A stretch of 64,000 nucleotides of DNA from Oscarella lobularis (lineage: Eukaryota > Porifera > Homoscleromorpha > Homosclerophorida > Oscarellidae): assembly GCF_947507565.1 (NCBI RefSeq), contig NC_089179.1:1488001-1552000 (forward strand). The letters run 5' to 3'. The number at the start of each line of letters is the position of its first letter. Within the stretch, counting starts at the first letter, position 1. Made by a program: the position numbers and the translations under genes. The notes beneath the pieces are model-generated. The model saw only the letters and a list, made by a program, of their open reading frames with translations, searched no databases and was not told the origin of the DNA. This document shows, piece by piece, positions 33,679 to 44,881 of the stretch.

Positions 33679-34945
33679 TCAGGGATTGGTTTCAGGTTCT
33701 AGACATCTTTTTTCCCATTCAGACAGCTGGCGAATGAATCCTTGATTGGGCTTTATGTACGGCGTGCAGTTCATCACGTGGCTATGAGCGTCCTATAAGA
33801 ACACAATCGCTATTTGCTACGGAGCAGCGTTCATGGACTTTCACCTGGAACGTCCACTTTTTGTATCTTATTAGAAAGGCCAGGAGCATCGCAGCACTGC
33901 GGCTCCAGCCATAATCACCGCATAGCAGCACTCGTCTTCCCTGCTGCAGATGGTTATCTGAAGCAGAATATTTCACTTACTACAACGTCTCATTGCGAGC
34001 GTATTGTACCGATGAAATCACTAGCCTTCTCAAAGTATTGGCTAATGTCGGCGTCATTTGAATCTTCAATCTCAATAAAGAATTCTGTGTGCCTTGACCT
34101 TGGGGGAAATATTCAATTGCACGTGGAAGAATAGGTGATTACCTTTTCGTTTCCTTAGATGATAGGCAGGACAGGAATGCTCCGATTTTCATTTTAGACA
34201 TCATAGTGTGATTGGCTGCTTGTTTGCTTGTGCCGAGATAAACCAATTCCGGTAGAATTTCCACTGGGTGCACTTGAAAATTATCCAATTCTCTGGGAGT
34301 GAATGACACCTTTTGCGTTCTCAGGAAAGGATACAGAGCAGTAAATTTCTCGTATCCCCCTAAAAAAAGAGATGAATAATTGATACTGATTTCATCTACT
34401 GTACCTCTGAGAACTTTGACTGGGTCCTGTACTCCATTTACTGAGAGTAATTGAGCGCATTCAACGGCTGGACCTAGTAAAAAACAAATAAAAAAGAAAT
34501 GAAATTGTTAATTAGACGAACTTGATTCGGTAAGAAGAGACGTTTTCCCATCATACACAATACAATTCAATTTCGTTTCCAAATTAATTCCAACCGGAAG
34601 TCGAAAACCGTCGTCGGACTAAACAAAGCATTCTGTCAAATAAAAATACTAGATTTCAGATATTTTATACCTTTTTGACGTGCTTCGCTGTGATGACGTG
34701 ATCCAAATCGTACGCTCTCGAATCTCGAGCATCTAGAAGGAAAAATCTGCAGTTCCGTCTGCTGTTTCAAAGACGTGGCACTCTTTTACCCAATAAGAGC
34801 ACGTATTCGGGATCGCTAACGTTCGGATAATCGCTGCACTGAAGAGACAGGTTCGAGATCGTGTCTGTGACGTCGAAAAGCTCTCACTTACACGATTGAG
34901 TAAATTATAGAGCTCGGTCGGCTCGCACAGCGCAATACAAGCCAT
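33679..34945 (-). CDS. STYXL1: Rhodanese plus dual-specificity pseudophosphatase (STYXL1-like)
   Basis: Likely catalytically dead signalling scaffold of the MK-STYX type. The N-terminal rhodanese-like (CH2) domain runs from [14 protein letters not shown] to [24 protein letters not shown], with a later [18 protein letters not shown]. The DSP domain begins [16 protein letters not shown], continues with [51 protein letters not shown], and ends [18 protein letters not shown]. The signature loop HCxxGxSRS is replaced by CGDYGWSRS, so glycine stands where the nucleophilic cysteine should be, as in STYX. Stop at 33679. About eight exons. Convergent with PTRH2 (117 bases apart). Confidence 0.85.
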
Positions 34946-35061
34946 GATTACAGACTTCGCTTTCCGCCGCTGCTATGACATCGTAGGCGCATGCGCAAAA
35001 TTACATCGAGCCTTTAGCCCTTTACTCAAGTGCTCTCACACTACTAGCACTCGAATCCAAG
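34946..35061. promoter_or_regulatory. Bidirectional promoter interval STYXL1-like / MDH2
   Basis: 116 bases between opposite start codons; no TATA box seen. Confidence 0.5.
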
Positions 35062-36106
35062 ATGTTTCTCGCTCGTCTCGCATCGCGAAACGGTTTCGCT
35101 CGGCACGCTCGAACGTTTTCGACGTCTCTCAAGGCAAGATAGAGCGCATTCAGAAGCGCGTACGATCGATTTCTCCACGTGCGCAGCGCGACGCGGCGAA
35201 AGTCGCTCTTCTCGGCGCTTCGGGCGGAATCGGTCAGCCGATGGCTCTTCTCTTGAAGCAGTCGCCTCTCGTGGGCGATCTAGCCCTGTACGACATCGTC
35301 AACACGGCCGGTAAGAGAGCAGTGATGCGCAGAGACAGGAGTCAGGAGCTAGGTTTTTATGAAGGTGTCGCCGCTGATTTGAGTCACGTGAACACGCCGG
35401 CCCGCGTCACTTACCATCAGGGCTTAGAACAGCTCCCCAAAGCGCTGGACGGCGCCGACATCGTCGCCATTCCGGCCGGCGTGCCCAGAAAACCCGGCAT
35501 GACGCGCGACGATCTTTTCAACACGAACGCGTCCATTGTGAGACAGCTCACCGAAACGTCGGCTAAGTGCGGCGCTCGCACTCGCGTGTATGGCGTTGCT
35601 TGATAATGTGACGTGTACTGTAGTACTTGCCCGAAAGCTATAATGTGCATCATTTCAAATCCGGTGAATAGCACAGTACCAATTACTGCCGAAGTGTTCA
35701 AAAACGCTAAAGCCTACGATCCCAGAAAGTAGTTATAAGTCCATATATATGGTTTTGGTCTGCTATTCTTCTTCTAAGGATATTGGGTGTAACAACACTT
35801 GACATTGTGAGATCAAGCACTTTTGTTTCTGGTCTACTAAAGGTAATTTAGTTTGCTATGTATGTCTAAAGATGATCTGATGTTGAGATGTGAAGAATGT
35901 TGATCCACAAGACGTGTCTGTGCCCGTGATTGGTGGACACTCCGGAATCACCATTCTGCCGTTGCTCTCACAAGCCAATCCCAGCCTTTCATTCGAAGCG
36001 GCGGAAATTGAAGCGCTTACTTCACGCATACAGAACGCCGGGACCGAGGTAGTTGAAGCAAAAGCAGGAACTGTAAGAAAGCATCCGCAAGAAGAGCCAA
36101 CTTGTG

Positions 36107-36141
<35 letters not shown>

Positions 36142-36547
36142 CTTCTTCAGGGCTCAGCGACGCTATCCATGGCTTTTGCTGGAGTTAGGTTTGTCACTTC
36201 CATTCTAGAGGCACTCAATGGAAAGGAGAACGTCATTGAATGTGCCTTCGTGGAGTCCAACGTCCATCCGGACGTGAAGTACTTTGCTACACCGATACGA
36301 TTCGGGGTAAAATATTGATTTCGTTGATTGACTCATTCATTGACTTTTTGAATGGGATGCAGCCCAATGGAGTGGAGGAAAATCTTGGAATAGGAAAGCT
36401 CAGCGACTTTGAAGCTCAGAAATTGAAGGAGGTGAAGCAATTGCGTTTCTCTATAAAACCAAAAGCACTTGACTGCGTCATTTGTTTCAGCTCATACCTG
36501 AATTGCAGAAGAACATTGCAAAAGGGGAAGCCTTTGTCAAGCAGTAG
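35062..36547 (+). CDS. MDH2: Mitochondrial malate dehydrogenase
   Basis: NAD-dependent oxidation of malate to oxaloacetate in the TCA cycle. The ATG at 35062 opens an Arg/Ser-rich mitochondrial presequence ([20 protein letters not shown]) in its own exon. The dinucleotide-binding motif is [14 protein letters not shown]. Substrate-loop arginines are in [14 protein letters not shown], then [16 protein letters not shown], the catalytic His in [33 protein letters not shown] (split by an intron with a TC repeat) and ECAFVESNV. The last exon ends [15 protein letters not shown]. About eight exons. One intron interrupts [12 protein letters not shown]. Length about 340 residues, as in the family. Confidence 0.95.
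36109..36139. repeat. (TC)n microsatellite in MDH2 intron
   Basis: About 15 TC units inside the intron that splits the KAGT/GSATLS codons; they also serve as its pyrimidine tract. Confidence 0.95.
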
Positions 36548-36811
36548 ACGCCGTTATGTGGACTACCTTAGTTTGATTTTAGTTTGTTGGTGTGGTTGTG
36601 CGAGTGTTCGTGGATGTCCATGTCTTATATATTTCGTCACTTTTCCCCCACTCAATTCAACCCAAAGTGCAGCATTGCCATATAGTTTCGCTTTCGGTCA
36701 GTTTCCTCACACGAACGCACAACCTGTCAGGTCGTGGAGGCCTGAAAAAAATCAGGACTTTTACCGGGAACAGACCTGAAGGCATTGAGAGACTTCAGAT
36801 GGGATAGATTG

Positions 36812-38789
36812 CTAGATGCGTGCGTACCTAGTAAAGCAGCCAAAGACAGTCGACTCTGGATTGATGTACAAGGGATTCTCATTTGGATTGACTTCCATTA
36901 TGAGACGGTGCAGTTCACCTGAAGCCCATTACATCAGAGGAGACTTCCCCATATAAGCAAAAGGACTTACTTCTCACTGAACTGATATAGGCCAAGTTAT
37001 CCTCATAGGTTGAGTCAAATAAATACCGACTTGCTGGCTCTAGATCTAAGGGCACATCTATCAGACGAACAGACACAGGCCAAGCTGCAAAATGTTCTCT
37101 TACTTTTGGAATAGAATCTGACTCCTCTAGACGTCCTGCAACAGGAGCATAGAGTGTTATGATAATATAGTCCGCCTTCATCGAGATAGGGATGAGACAG
37201 GGCATCAGCACAGCTAATGCGCTTGGTCTGGATGAACAAACAGATATAGGGAGAAAAAATTACTTCGTTTCCTGAACTGGGAAGAAAGGGTCTATCTCAC
37301 TGGATCAAATACCAAGAATTGACACAGCAAATGCACTGCTTCGTGGGTGGCATTTGACGACAAATTGTACAATTTTGACATGCAAGACTAAAATAAAACG
37401 AAAAAATTAAATAAAGGTAATCTAATCTACAATAGCCTCTTTTACCTCTTTCTTTTGCGACAAGACGTGGGCTTTTGCTTCTGGACACGCATTTGCATGG
37501 GACAGCTCTTCCTCCGTTGGCGTTCCCACCAAATCCAATATCTTCTCCACTTGCAACATGGGAGCAGGAGCCTGAAACAAAATCTCCCTACCCAGCATTT
37601 CGGCAAAAATGCAGCCAATTGACCAGACATCAACTAGCGAAGAAAAACGTGTCCAGAAAATTTATATTTCTCTTGCGATTTAGACTTACTTGCAGCATCG
37701 TAGTGCGGCGATCCAACAAGAAGTTCTGGCGCTCTGTAATACTGAGTGACCACCTAAAAAATTAGAAATAGAATATCTTTTATTGGTTAGATTTTTTCAT
37801 TTACCTCCTGCGTCATGTAAATGCTTGGATCCGGATCAGCCATTCGCGCCAAACCAAAGTCACATATTTTCAAAAGCGAATTTCCGTTCACGAGCAGATT
37901 TCCGGGTTTGAGATCTCGGTGGAGAATGCCGGCCGAGTGAAGGTATCTCATACCTGTTAACGAAAATAAATAATTAAATAAACCAATCTTAATTATTAAT
38001 TTAATTAATGCACCTCGAAGAATCTGATAGAGGAACAATTTGACGTGCGATTCAGTCAGCGGGGATGCCGAAACGATGATTCGATGCAAATCGGTATCCA
38101 TCAATTCAGTTATCACGTAGCTAATAAATATTAAAATTTCGAATTAAGGAGCAAAACGCCAAAGAAGAAGACGAAATTTAATCAAGAAAGGATACACTTC
38201 GTCGAAAAGAGAACTCAAAGGCTTGACGATGTCAATTGCACCGAGTACCTGCGAAGACCACGCCCATTCGTGCACGTGGAGCGAGCGCCGCGAAAAGGGG
38301 GCTGTACTCACGTTCTCGTTTTCGAAAAAGAAGAGCATTCGAAGTTCGCGCAGAACGCGTTTCGACGCGACGAGAGTATCGAAAACGTGCGTCATCTTCT
38401 TCAGCGCGACTTGACGTCCCGTGCGCGGATTGGTGACCGCCCTGGAATGCGGAATCGCCGATCGAAAAACGCGACCCCGCGAACGCGCGAGCCTACCAGA
38501 CGACGCCGAACGAGCCGAAGCCGATCGGATGATCGAGATTATCGTCGCCGGCGGCGGAATTCGCGCCGAAAGGCGACGAATCGCTCGAGCTGAGCGGACA
38601 CGTGCTTTTCGTCGATGCCGATTTGGAGGAAAAGGGGAGGATTGAGGGCGGTGCGAGGGTTGCCATTGGTCGTTGCGTTTCGATTGGAGTTGTCGCGTTC
38701 AGATAGAAGGGTCCATTCGTCGCGCGACGAGGAAATAGTAAGGAATCAGCGAAGTACCGCCATCGAGCGGTGGCGGTTACTATGCGCAC
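36812..38789 (-). CDS. NLK: Nemo-like kinase
   Basis: Proline-directed MAPK-like Ser/Thr kinase of the Wnt and Notch pathways. Motifs in order: [14 protein letters not shown] (Gly loop), [16 protein letters not shown] (catalytic Lys), [47 protein letters not shown] (catalytic loop), [10 protein letters not shown], the activation loop [19 protein letters not shown] with the NLK-type TQE instead of TEY/TGY, and [23 protein letters not shown]-terminal extension ends [13 protein letters not shown]. The NLK-specific C-lobe helix and the CSCC stretch are present. The vertebrate His/Ala-rich N terminus is absent. The ATG at 38789 is used; a later Met (MATLAPP) is an alternative. About ten exons. Confidence 0.93.
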
Positions 38790-38816
38790 GGTAGTAGCGG
38801 CGCCCGGATCTTTGTC
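38790..38816. promoter_or_regulatory. Bidirectional promoter interval NLK / CARD-Death gene
   Basis: 27 bases between opposite start codons, the tightest pair in the window. Confidence 0.5.
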
Positions 38817-39485
38817 ATGATGACGCAGGCGACGCTCGCGTTAGATAAACGTAACATGTCCGCAGTCGTTTGGGAGAGAGCGATACGACCTCATTTCGCC
38901 TTTCTTCACGATCGGCTATCCGTCTGTAAGGCGTTCATCGACGCCCTATATCGACGACAGCTACTCGGCGTCGAGGAATATCACAAATTGAACGAGGGAC
39001 CCGATTCGATGACGCGCGCCGACAAAATCGATCGTTTGTTACTCGAATACTTACCGCAAAAAGAAATCAACACGGGAAAAGGTCAACGCGTCGTCGACTC
39101 CTTCGTACGGTGTCTCAAGGACTCGTCACAGGCTCATTTGGCGTCGAAAATTCTCGAGAATTCGACGGGAACGTCGTCGTCCGGGGAACGAAGAGACGAG
39201 AAAAGGAAACAGTATCGTAGCAAAGTCGTCGACGATAAACTCGTCCGCGAGATAGCGCCTCACCTGGGTCAATGGAAAAAGACTGCGCGTTTTCTCGGGT
39301 TTTCTCCGGGGCAAATTGAAAATTTCGAGGCGGATAATTATAGAAATTCCGAAGAGCAGGGAACGCAGATGCTAACGAAGTGGATTCGACAGAAGGGACA
39401 AGAGGCTACTGTCGGCGTTCTGCTCGATGCTTTTAAACGCGCGGGTAAGCTGGATTTGATTGACACCATTCTCGATTTTCTATGA
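38817..39485 (+). CDS. CARD-Death domain adaptor (RAIDD/CRADD-like)
   Basis: Single-exon gene of 222 codons. The N-terminal CARD (residues about 20-115) has WERAIRPHFAFLHDRLSVCKAFIDALYRRQLL, a central ADKIDRLLLEYL helix, and RVVDSFVRCLKDSSQAHLASKIL. A charged, Ser-rich linker (120-145) joins it to a C-terminal Death domain (about 145-222; LVREIAPHLGQWKKTARFLG, EEQGTQMLTKWIRQKGQEATV, LIDTILDFL). CARD followed by Death is the architecture of CRADD/RAIDD, the caspase-2 adaptor. Sequence identity to vertebrate RAIDD is not obvious beyond the fold patterns, so orthology is inferred. Two in-frame upstream Mets (MMTQ, then MSAVV) leave the start open. The stop lies 25 bases before the DRG1 stop on the other strand. 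Confidence 0.85.
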   Translation: MMTQATLALDKRNMSAVVWERAIRPHFAFLHDRLSVCKAFIDALYRRQLLGVEEYHKLNEGPDSMTRADKIDRLLLEYLPQKEINTGKGQRVVDSFVRCLKDSSQAHLASKILENSTGTSSSGERRDEKRKQYRSKVVDDKLVREIAPHLGQWKKTARFLGFSPGQIENFEADNYRNSEEQGTQMLTKWIRQKGQEATVGVLLDAFKRAGKLDLIDTILDFL

Positions 39486-39510
39486 AAAGAGAGAGAGAGA
39501 ACGAGATGTC

Positions 39511-41105
39511 TTATTTCTTAGTAACTTGAACGACGTCCTCGTCCATTAGAGCGTGATCTTTTCCGACTTTTTGGGGATTGTGCTTCACGGACATTCCCCA
39601 TACCAATGCACTAATAATTAGTGAAATAAATAAATAAATAAATAATATATGCGTACGCCAATCTTACTGTTTGAATTCTTTCATTATGCTTTTGTGAAGA
39701 GAATTGCAAAACATTTCGACTGTAGTTCCCTTGGCTGAGTTGAGAACGACAGGCGCTGCATAGTCTGGTAGCTGGCCTTTGGGTTTTGTATAGCTAAAGC
39801 GCAAAGAGTCCTACACAAACATGTAACACTTCAGACATTTACTCCTACATCCTCGTTAGATTCAGATATTCCCACATCTTCTCCAGAAGGTCATCAAAAT
39901 TCCATTTGTGATGTGCAGAAATTGGGACGGCGTGAGGTATCTTGTATATGATATCCAACTCCTAAACAACGATATCGTGGTGAAGAGGACAACGTCGTTC
40001 TGCGGTTTCTTGCCTCAATTGATATTTGATCTATTTTGTTCAGCACATAGATACAGGGTACATATACCCTAGAAAAAAATCTATTAGATTTCATCTACAT
40101 ACGTGAAACTGTAAGTAGTAGTACCGGTTTCCCTCTATTACATCAATTAGATCATCAGCAGTTGCGTCGCAACGCAACGTCACATCTGCATTATGAATTT
40201 TATACTCAGAGAGAATCGACTTTACTGAGTCCGGCTCCAGATTAGATTGGGGCACCTAAAATTTTAAGCGATTGTACCATTTAATAAATAAATTGCGTTC
40301 TCAAACCGATGACGTGAGATTGATTCCTCCTTTGTCTTTCTTCTTGAAATAGATATTCGGAGGCAGCTTATTGAGTCGAATTCCAAACCCCTCCAATTCC
40401 CGTTCGATCACGCGCTTATCATGCAACGGTTTTAGCACATCCAAAACAATAAAAATCAAGCTGCAAGTCCGAGCCACTAGAAACAGAATACCCATAATAA
40501 CGCTAAGAGATCTAAAATCTCGCGCCCCTTACCGGCAATGACTTGCCTGCCCCGTCCCTTTCCGTCCTTTGCCCCTTCGATGATACCAGGCAGATCGAGC
40601 AGTTGTATTTTCGCTCCCTTGTATCGAATAACGCCAGGAACAGTAGTCAAAGTCGTGAATTCGTAAGAACCCACTTCAGAGTACACCTATGAATCGAAGA
40701 GAGACGTACAAATGAAGATCCGCCCTCATTTGATGTTCTAACCTACCCCAGCCAAGTTGGTCATCAGAGTCGACTTTCCCACAGACGGAAAGCCTGCGCA
40801 TTCGTCAGTAATTATTAAAAAATATATCCTATCTCCCTTTTTCTTACCGACGAATCCGATTCTCGCGTCTCCCGTTTTCGCTACGTCGAATCCCTCGCCC
40901 GTACCGCCGCCGCCGCCTTTCGGCGTTATTAATTCGCGTCGAAGTTTCGCCAGACGAGCTTTGAGCATTCCAAGATGAAAGGCCGTCGCCTTGTTCTTCT
41001 GGGTGCGAGCCATCTGCGAAGGGGCTCCCGGTTAATTTCTTTTTTCCATCGTATGTCTGGACGCACTTCGGCTTCTATCTCGGTTATTCTGTCCAAAACG
41101 CTCAT
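39511..41105 (-). CDS. DRG1: Developmentally regulated GTP-binding protein 1
   Basis: Translation-associated Obg/DRG GTPase. Exon 1 encodes only [12 protein letters not shown] after the Met, and joins exactly to [28 protein letters not shown], the DRG1 opening. Then [21 protein letters not shown] and the G1 motif [11 protein letters not shown], split by an intron. Next come [13 protein letters not shown] (G2), [11 protein letters not shown] (G3), an S5D2L-like insert with [21 protein letters not shown] (G4) and [18 protein letters not shown] (G5). The TGS domain ends [23 protein letters not shown]. About ten exons. The poly-Gly before G1 distinguishes DRG1 from DRG2. Confidence 0.95.
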
Positions 41106-41209
41106 CGTTTCGTCGCGAGAATCGAGCACTCCAACAAATCGACTCCGGGAAATCACACGCGCGCGCAACTTGTTCGGAAATACGCGTGAAACTCTTTCCC
41201 CGTCGCATC
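41106..41209. promoter_or_regulatory. Bidirectional promoter interval DRG1 / MND1
   Basis: 104 bases between opposite start codons. Confidence 0.45.
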
Positions 41210-42156
41210 ATGGTACGCTTTGAATGAAACGCGCTTGCTTTCGCAGTTCTTTGTCGTTCTTAGTCTCGTAAGAAGGGCCTCAGCCTGGAAGAGAAGCGCA
41301 CTCGGCTGATGGAGCTATTTTTCGAGAAAGTACAGTCGGAATTAGGCACTCGCAGACCATAAAACGACGTCTCGACTTTGCAGAAAGACTTTTTCCAATT
41401 GAAAGAGCTAGAAAAAATGGGTCAAAAAGAGAAAGGAATAAGTGAGAAAAACACAAACATTTTTCGTTTGTTTGAACTAAAGTTCCCTGGGGGTAGCTTC
41501 TATGACGGTGAAAGACGTTCTTCAGAGTTTGGTCGACGACAGCATGGTCGACTCAGAGAGAATCGGAACGTCGAATTATTTCTGGGCATTCCCTAGCAAA
41601 GCTTTGCACGCTGTAAAAAGAGAGAGAGAGAGCTCTTTCACCTGAAATTTGGCATGCAATCGTTTTGGTAGAGAAAAAGAAAACTATCTGACCTTACTCA
41701 GCAAATTGAGGGATTGAAAAAGAGAAAGGCCAACAACGATGCTCTCCTAGTAAAAGCACGACGAGGAAAAGATCAAACGGTATATCATACATGATGCACA
41801 TGAGTGTGCAGAAGACTTCTTTTCGTTGCAGGAGAACAGAGCGCAGGTTCTAAAGGATTTGGCACTGGCAAAAGCCGAGGAGGCCAAATTGAAAGCGGAA
41901 GTCGAGAAATACAAAGATCTCGACCCGGAAGTTCTGAAAGAGAAAGAGAACGGAACGAGCGTCGCTAAAGAAGCAGCGAATCGATGGACAGGTAAATCCC
42001 CCCCTCCATTCAAACAAAGGAAAAGGTCACGCGTTTCTTACGGCTTCAGACAACGTCTTCGGCATTAAGTCGTGGTGCAAGAAAAAGTTCGGCATAGAGG
42101 GCAAAGACATCGACAAGAATTACGGAGTTCCAGCAGACTTCGATTACCTCGAATAA
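41210..42156 (+). CDS. MND1: Meiotic nuclear division protein 1
   Basis: Partner of HOP2 in strand invasion by DMC1/RAD51 during meiosis. The winged-helix N terminus reads [76 protein letters not shown] coiled coil ([40 protein letters not shown]) and the conserved end [37 protein letters not shown] follow. The start codon appears to stand alone in its exon: ATG at 41210-41212 is followed directly by gtacgc, and the next exon begins tctcgtaag (SRKKG), matching MSKKKG of other MND1 proteins. About seven exons. Confidence 0.93.
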
Positions 42157-42383
42157 CAACAATAACAAAATCCACTTAGAAACAAGAAACACTATTACTC
42201 AGTAACTGCTCATTCTAATAGTAGTACTGCCGTGCAAAAATAGTATGATTACGAGAAGAGGGGGATAAGAGAGTAATAACCCGTCGCTAATGTTCCTATA
42301 TCTAACTTGACTGGCGCCCGAAGCCACCAGTGCGTGTGTATGAGCGTGTGAACCCGTCTAAGCGCTTCTACTACCTTGCCAAC

Positions 42384-44182
42384 TCATTCCATGAACGCCA
42401 CTTTTTCCTCGCCGCTACTCCACTTGATCATCCGTCGCGTCGCACAGCGCTGGTAACGAGACGCCTTCGTCTGCTCGCAAAGCAACGTCCTGGCTTCCCC
42501 GGCGCCGATCGGCTCGGAGGGAGCGAGCAAGCTCAAGCACACGTGCTTCAATTTGGAATCCGTTATGATATCCATCATGTCAGACGTGTTATCCGACTGG
42601 AGCCCCGATATCAGTTCAGCGAGCACCGCGCCCAAATCGTGTAACTCGCTTTGAATTGATTTCCTTTCTTCGTCGCCCTCTCCCTCTTCCTTGACGAGGC
42701 TCAGTTTCGCCGTGAGGTAGGTCGTCACGTAGATGGTTCGCGTGGACAGATTTCCGTGCACGCGTTTGGGAATTGCGTGCAGATAGGCTGTCCCGGCGGC
42801 GCAGTCCATTGCCAAGTCGATCTGCTCCCTCTTCGTCAAATAGCGATCGGAATCCAATGCGACGCCGATGACCTCGCCGAGACTACCTTCCGTTGTTTCC
42901 ACGACGACAAAGAGCTCTTCTGGCGGCGGACACGAAAGAAAGCCGAATATGGAAACGATGCATGGATGACCGAGTTGAGCAGATGCGGCCAAGTCGAGAC
43001 GAGATTCCGACCGAATCTTGTGCAGAGTAACAAACGCGCCGCACCACGTCGCACGAATAGCCAAAGCCTCGCCTACAGAAAACCAAAAAGAAATCCAACC
43101 CCCACCACGTTGAACGCGACAAGGTTTAAATTTCACCAGAAAAATCGCCATTGAATTCGAAATCGTCGCTATTCATGTCCATTGTTTTGACCATGACCTC
43201 AGCTTTCTTATCGACGTCCTCCTTGGCCGTTCTCAATTGCCCATACTGCTTAGTTAGCGACATATTTTCCTGCTTCAACGCGGCACACTGCGACCGCACG
43301 GCCGCATTTTCCGCCTCGAGATTTCGTATCTGATGATCGAGCTGCTCCTTAGCGCTGCTCAGCTCCCCGACGTCTCCTATCAATTGACCGACCTCCGCCT
43401 CCAGAGCGCGAATCTTTTCGGCGTATCGTTCATCGACGACGTCGCGAGCCGAAGCGTCGTCGTTCGTCAGAAGATTCCATATAACGGACAAACGAAATTT
43501 CTCGTTCGACGAAAGACACGCGCCTATAGAATCTGCATGGGAAACAAATCCCGGAAGAGCGATCTCGCTATAGAAAAAGAAAACAATGAGTTCATTTCTT
43601 ACCCTCGTCCGCGGAAGTCGACTCCGACGACTCCGACGACGGCGGCGGCGTTTCAGCTAACGACGACAGAATTAATATTAACAAGAAACTCTTAGCTATT
43701 TCTAATGGGCGGCTTTTCTTTTACGTTTTTCATCGGCTTCCGGCGGGGGCGGGGGCGGGGGCGGGGGCGGTGATGCCGCCGCCGCCGCCGCCGCCGCCGC
43801 ACTGCGGTCGTCATCCGTTTCGTCGCGACTGGGCTTTATTCGGACTTTCGGTGCGGGTTTCGGTGACGTCGTTGTCGTCGTCGTCGTTTTCGGCGTTTGT
43901 TGACGATTTTTTAGCGATTGGATGAGCTGTTTCCATCGTGCGTCGAGTTTGTCCACCTGAAAACGGAAACGAAAAGTCGAGCGTCTGGTTTTACTGCGTA
44001 TCGGTGACGCGCGCGTACGGAGAAACTGCTTCTCTGATCGAATCCGACGTGTTGTAGATGGCTGGAGGTGAAAAAATGACGGGAATTCGTTTTAGGAGGC
44101 TCTAGAAAACCTACACGAAATTTTTCGGCTCGGATATCAGCTCTTTTGTTAGCGATCTCTTCTTTCGAAACGATCCCGACAT
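42384..44182 (-). CDS. CRIB-coiled coil-pseudokinase protein
   Basis: Probable effector of Cdc42/Rac GTPases. From the ATG at 44182 the first two exons splice (GT|gtaggt to cctccag|CCATC) to give ISEPKNFVHLQHVG, a perfect CRIB consensus IS.P..F.H..HVG, followed by FDQRSSFS and a DARWKQLIQSLK segment like the one after CRIB in PAKs. Next come Thr-rich, Ala9 and Pro10 tracts (43741-43800) and an acidic Ser stretch. A coiled coil (about 43180-43440; KIRALEAEVGQLIGDVGEL, KEQLDHQIRNLEAENAAV) leads to a kinase-like C-lobe (42393-43083). The beta-3 Lys is replaced (VTLHKI), HRD reads HGN, the loop Asp and Asn are gone (NLSTRTIYVT), and there is no DFG. Catalysis is not expected. No close family is recognised. 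Confidence 0.8.
43741..43800. repeat. GGGGGC and GCC repeats encoding Pro and Ala tracts
   Basis: Hexanucleotide gggggc units (43743-43770) and a following GCC run encode Pro10 and Ala9 on the minus strand in the CRIB-pseudokinase protein. Confidence 0.85.
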
Positions 44183-44881
44183 TTTGCTGTGACGGACGAG
44201 GTTTCTACAGCAAGCACGTTTTTTCGAATAGCGTGCGTTAGGACATTGCGATCGGATGAGTCAAATTGCCGGTATGTGCATACTTCCGGGTTGTGGTTGT
44301 TTTGCCGCACGCGTGCCGCACGCGCGCAGGCAAAAAGAGAAGCGCGCGGGCATTCGTGAGAAAATGAGATATCGTATTCTAAAGGTCAATATTAGAGCGT
44401 GCATATAGCCAAGGCAACCGACAACGATCTCACGCGACTCCCCTCGATGCGCACCCCTGAGACGACCAGACACTACAGCAGAAAAAGATACATAGCGACA
44501 TAATATCATTTCGTCGTCTACGCGCTCCTTGCACCGGCTTCGTTTCGCTGCACGAGGCGGCAGCCGCGCGTGCTGGCGGAAGTGGTCACTGATCGCGCAG
44601 GCCACCCGCACGTGTCGGCCAAATTGTGCGTAATTAAATTGGCCCTCTTGTCAGGCATAAAATTAGGCCGCCCTTCAGCTGGTTGCCCATTCTCTCCGTG
44701 ATTGTGTAAGTGAGTGGATGACTTCAAGAGGCAGATCCGCGAGCATTCCCTTCACCGCCTCGATGGCGTCCTGGATGTTCAAACGACAGGTGAACATTCG
44801 GCCGCGTCAAATCTTTCGTTGATCGCGCTTACGCCGCTTATTGTGACGTGCGCCTGACAGGCGAGCAAGAAGGCGGCCGAA
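44183..44881. other. Intergenic, divergent promoters of CRIB-pseudokinase and CCM2
   Basis: 699 bases between opposite starts. A 117-codon minus frame (44261-44611) has no recognisable domain, and the plus-strand composition is similar. Nothing supported is seen. Confidence 0.5.

Noticed and set aside
33504-33737. Plus-strand 77-codon frame after PTRH2
   Set aside because: Overlaps the PTRH2 last exon out of frame and the STYXL1-like last exon in antisense.
36240-36807. Frames of 71-179 codons at the end of MDH2
   Set aside because: Off-frame readings of the last MDH2 exons and the 3' spacer; no homology.
44261-44727. Minus-strand frames upstream of CCM2
   Set aside because: No recognisable domain or start context; treated as intergenic.
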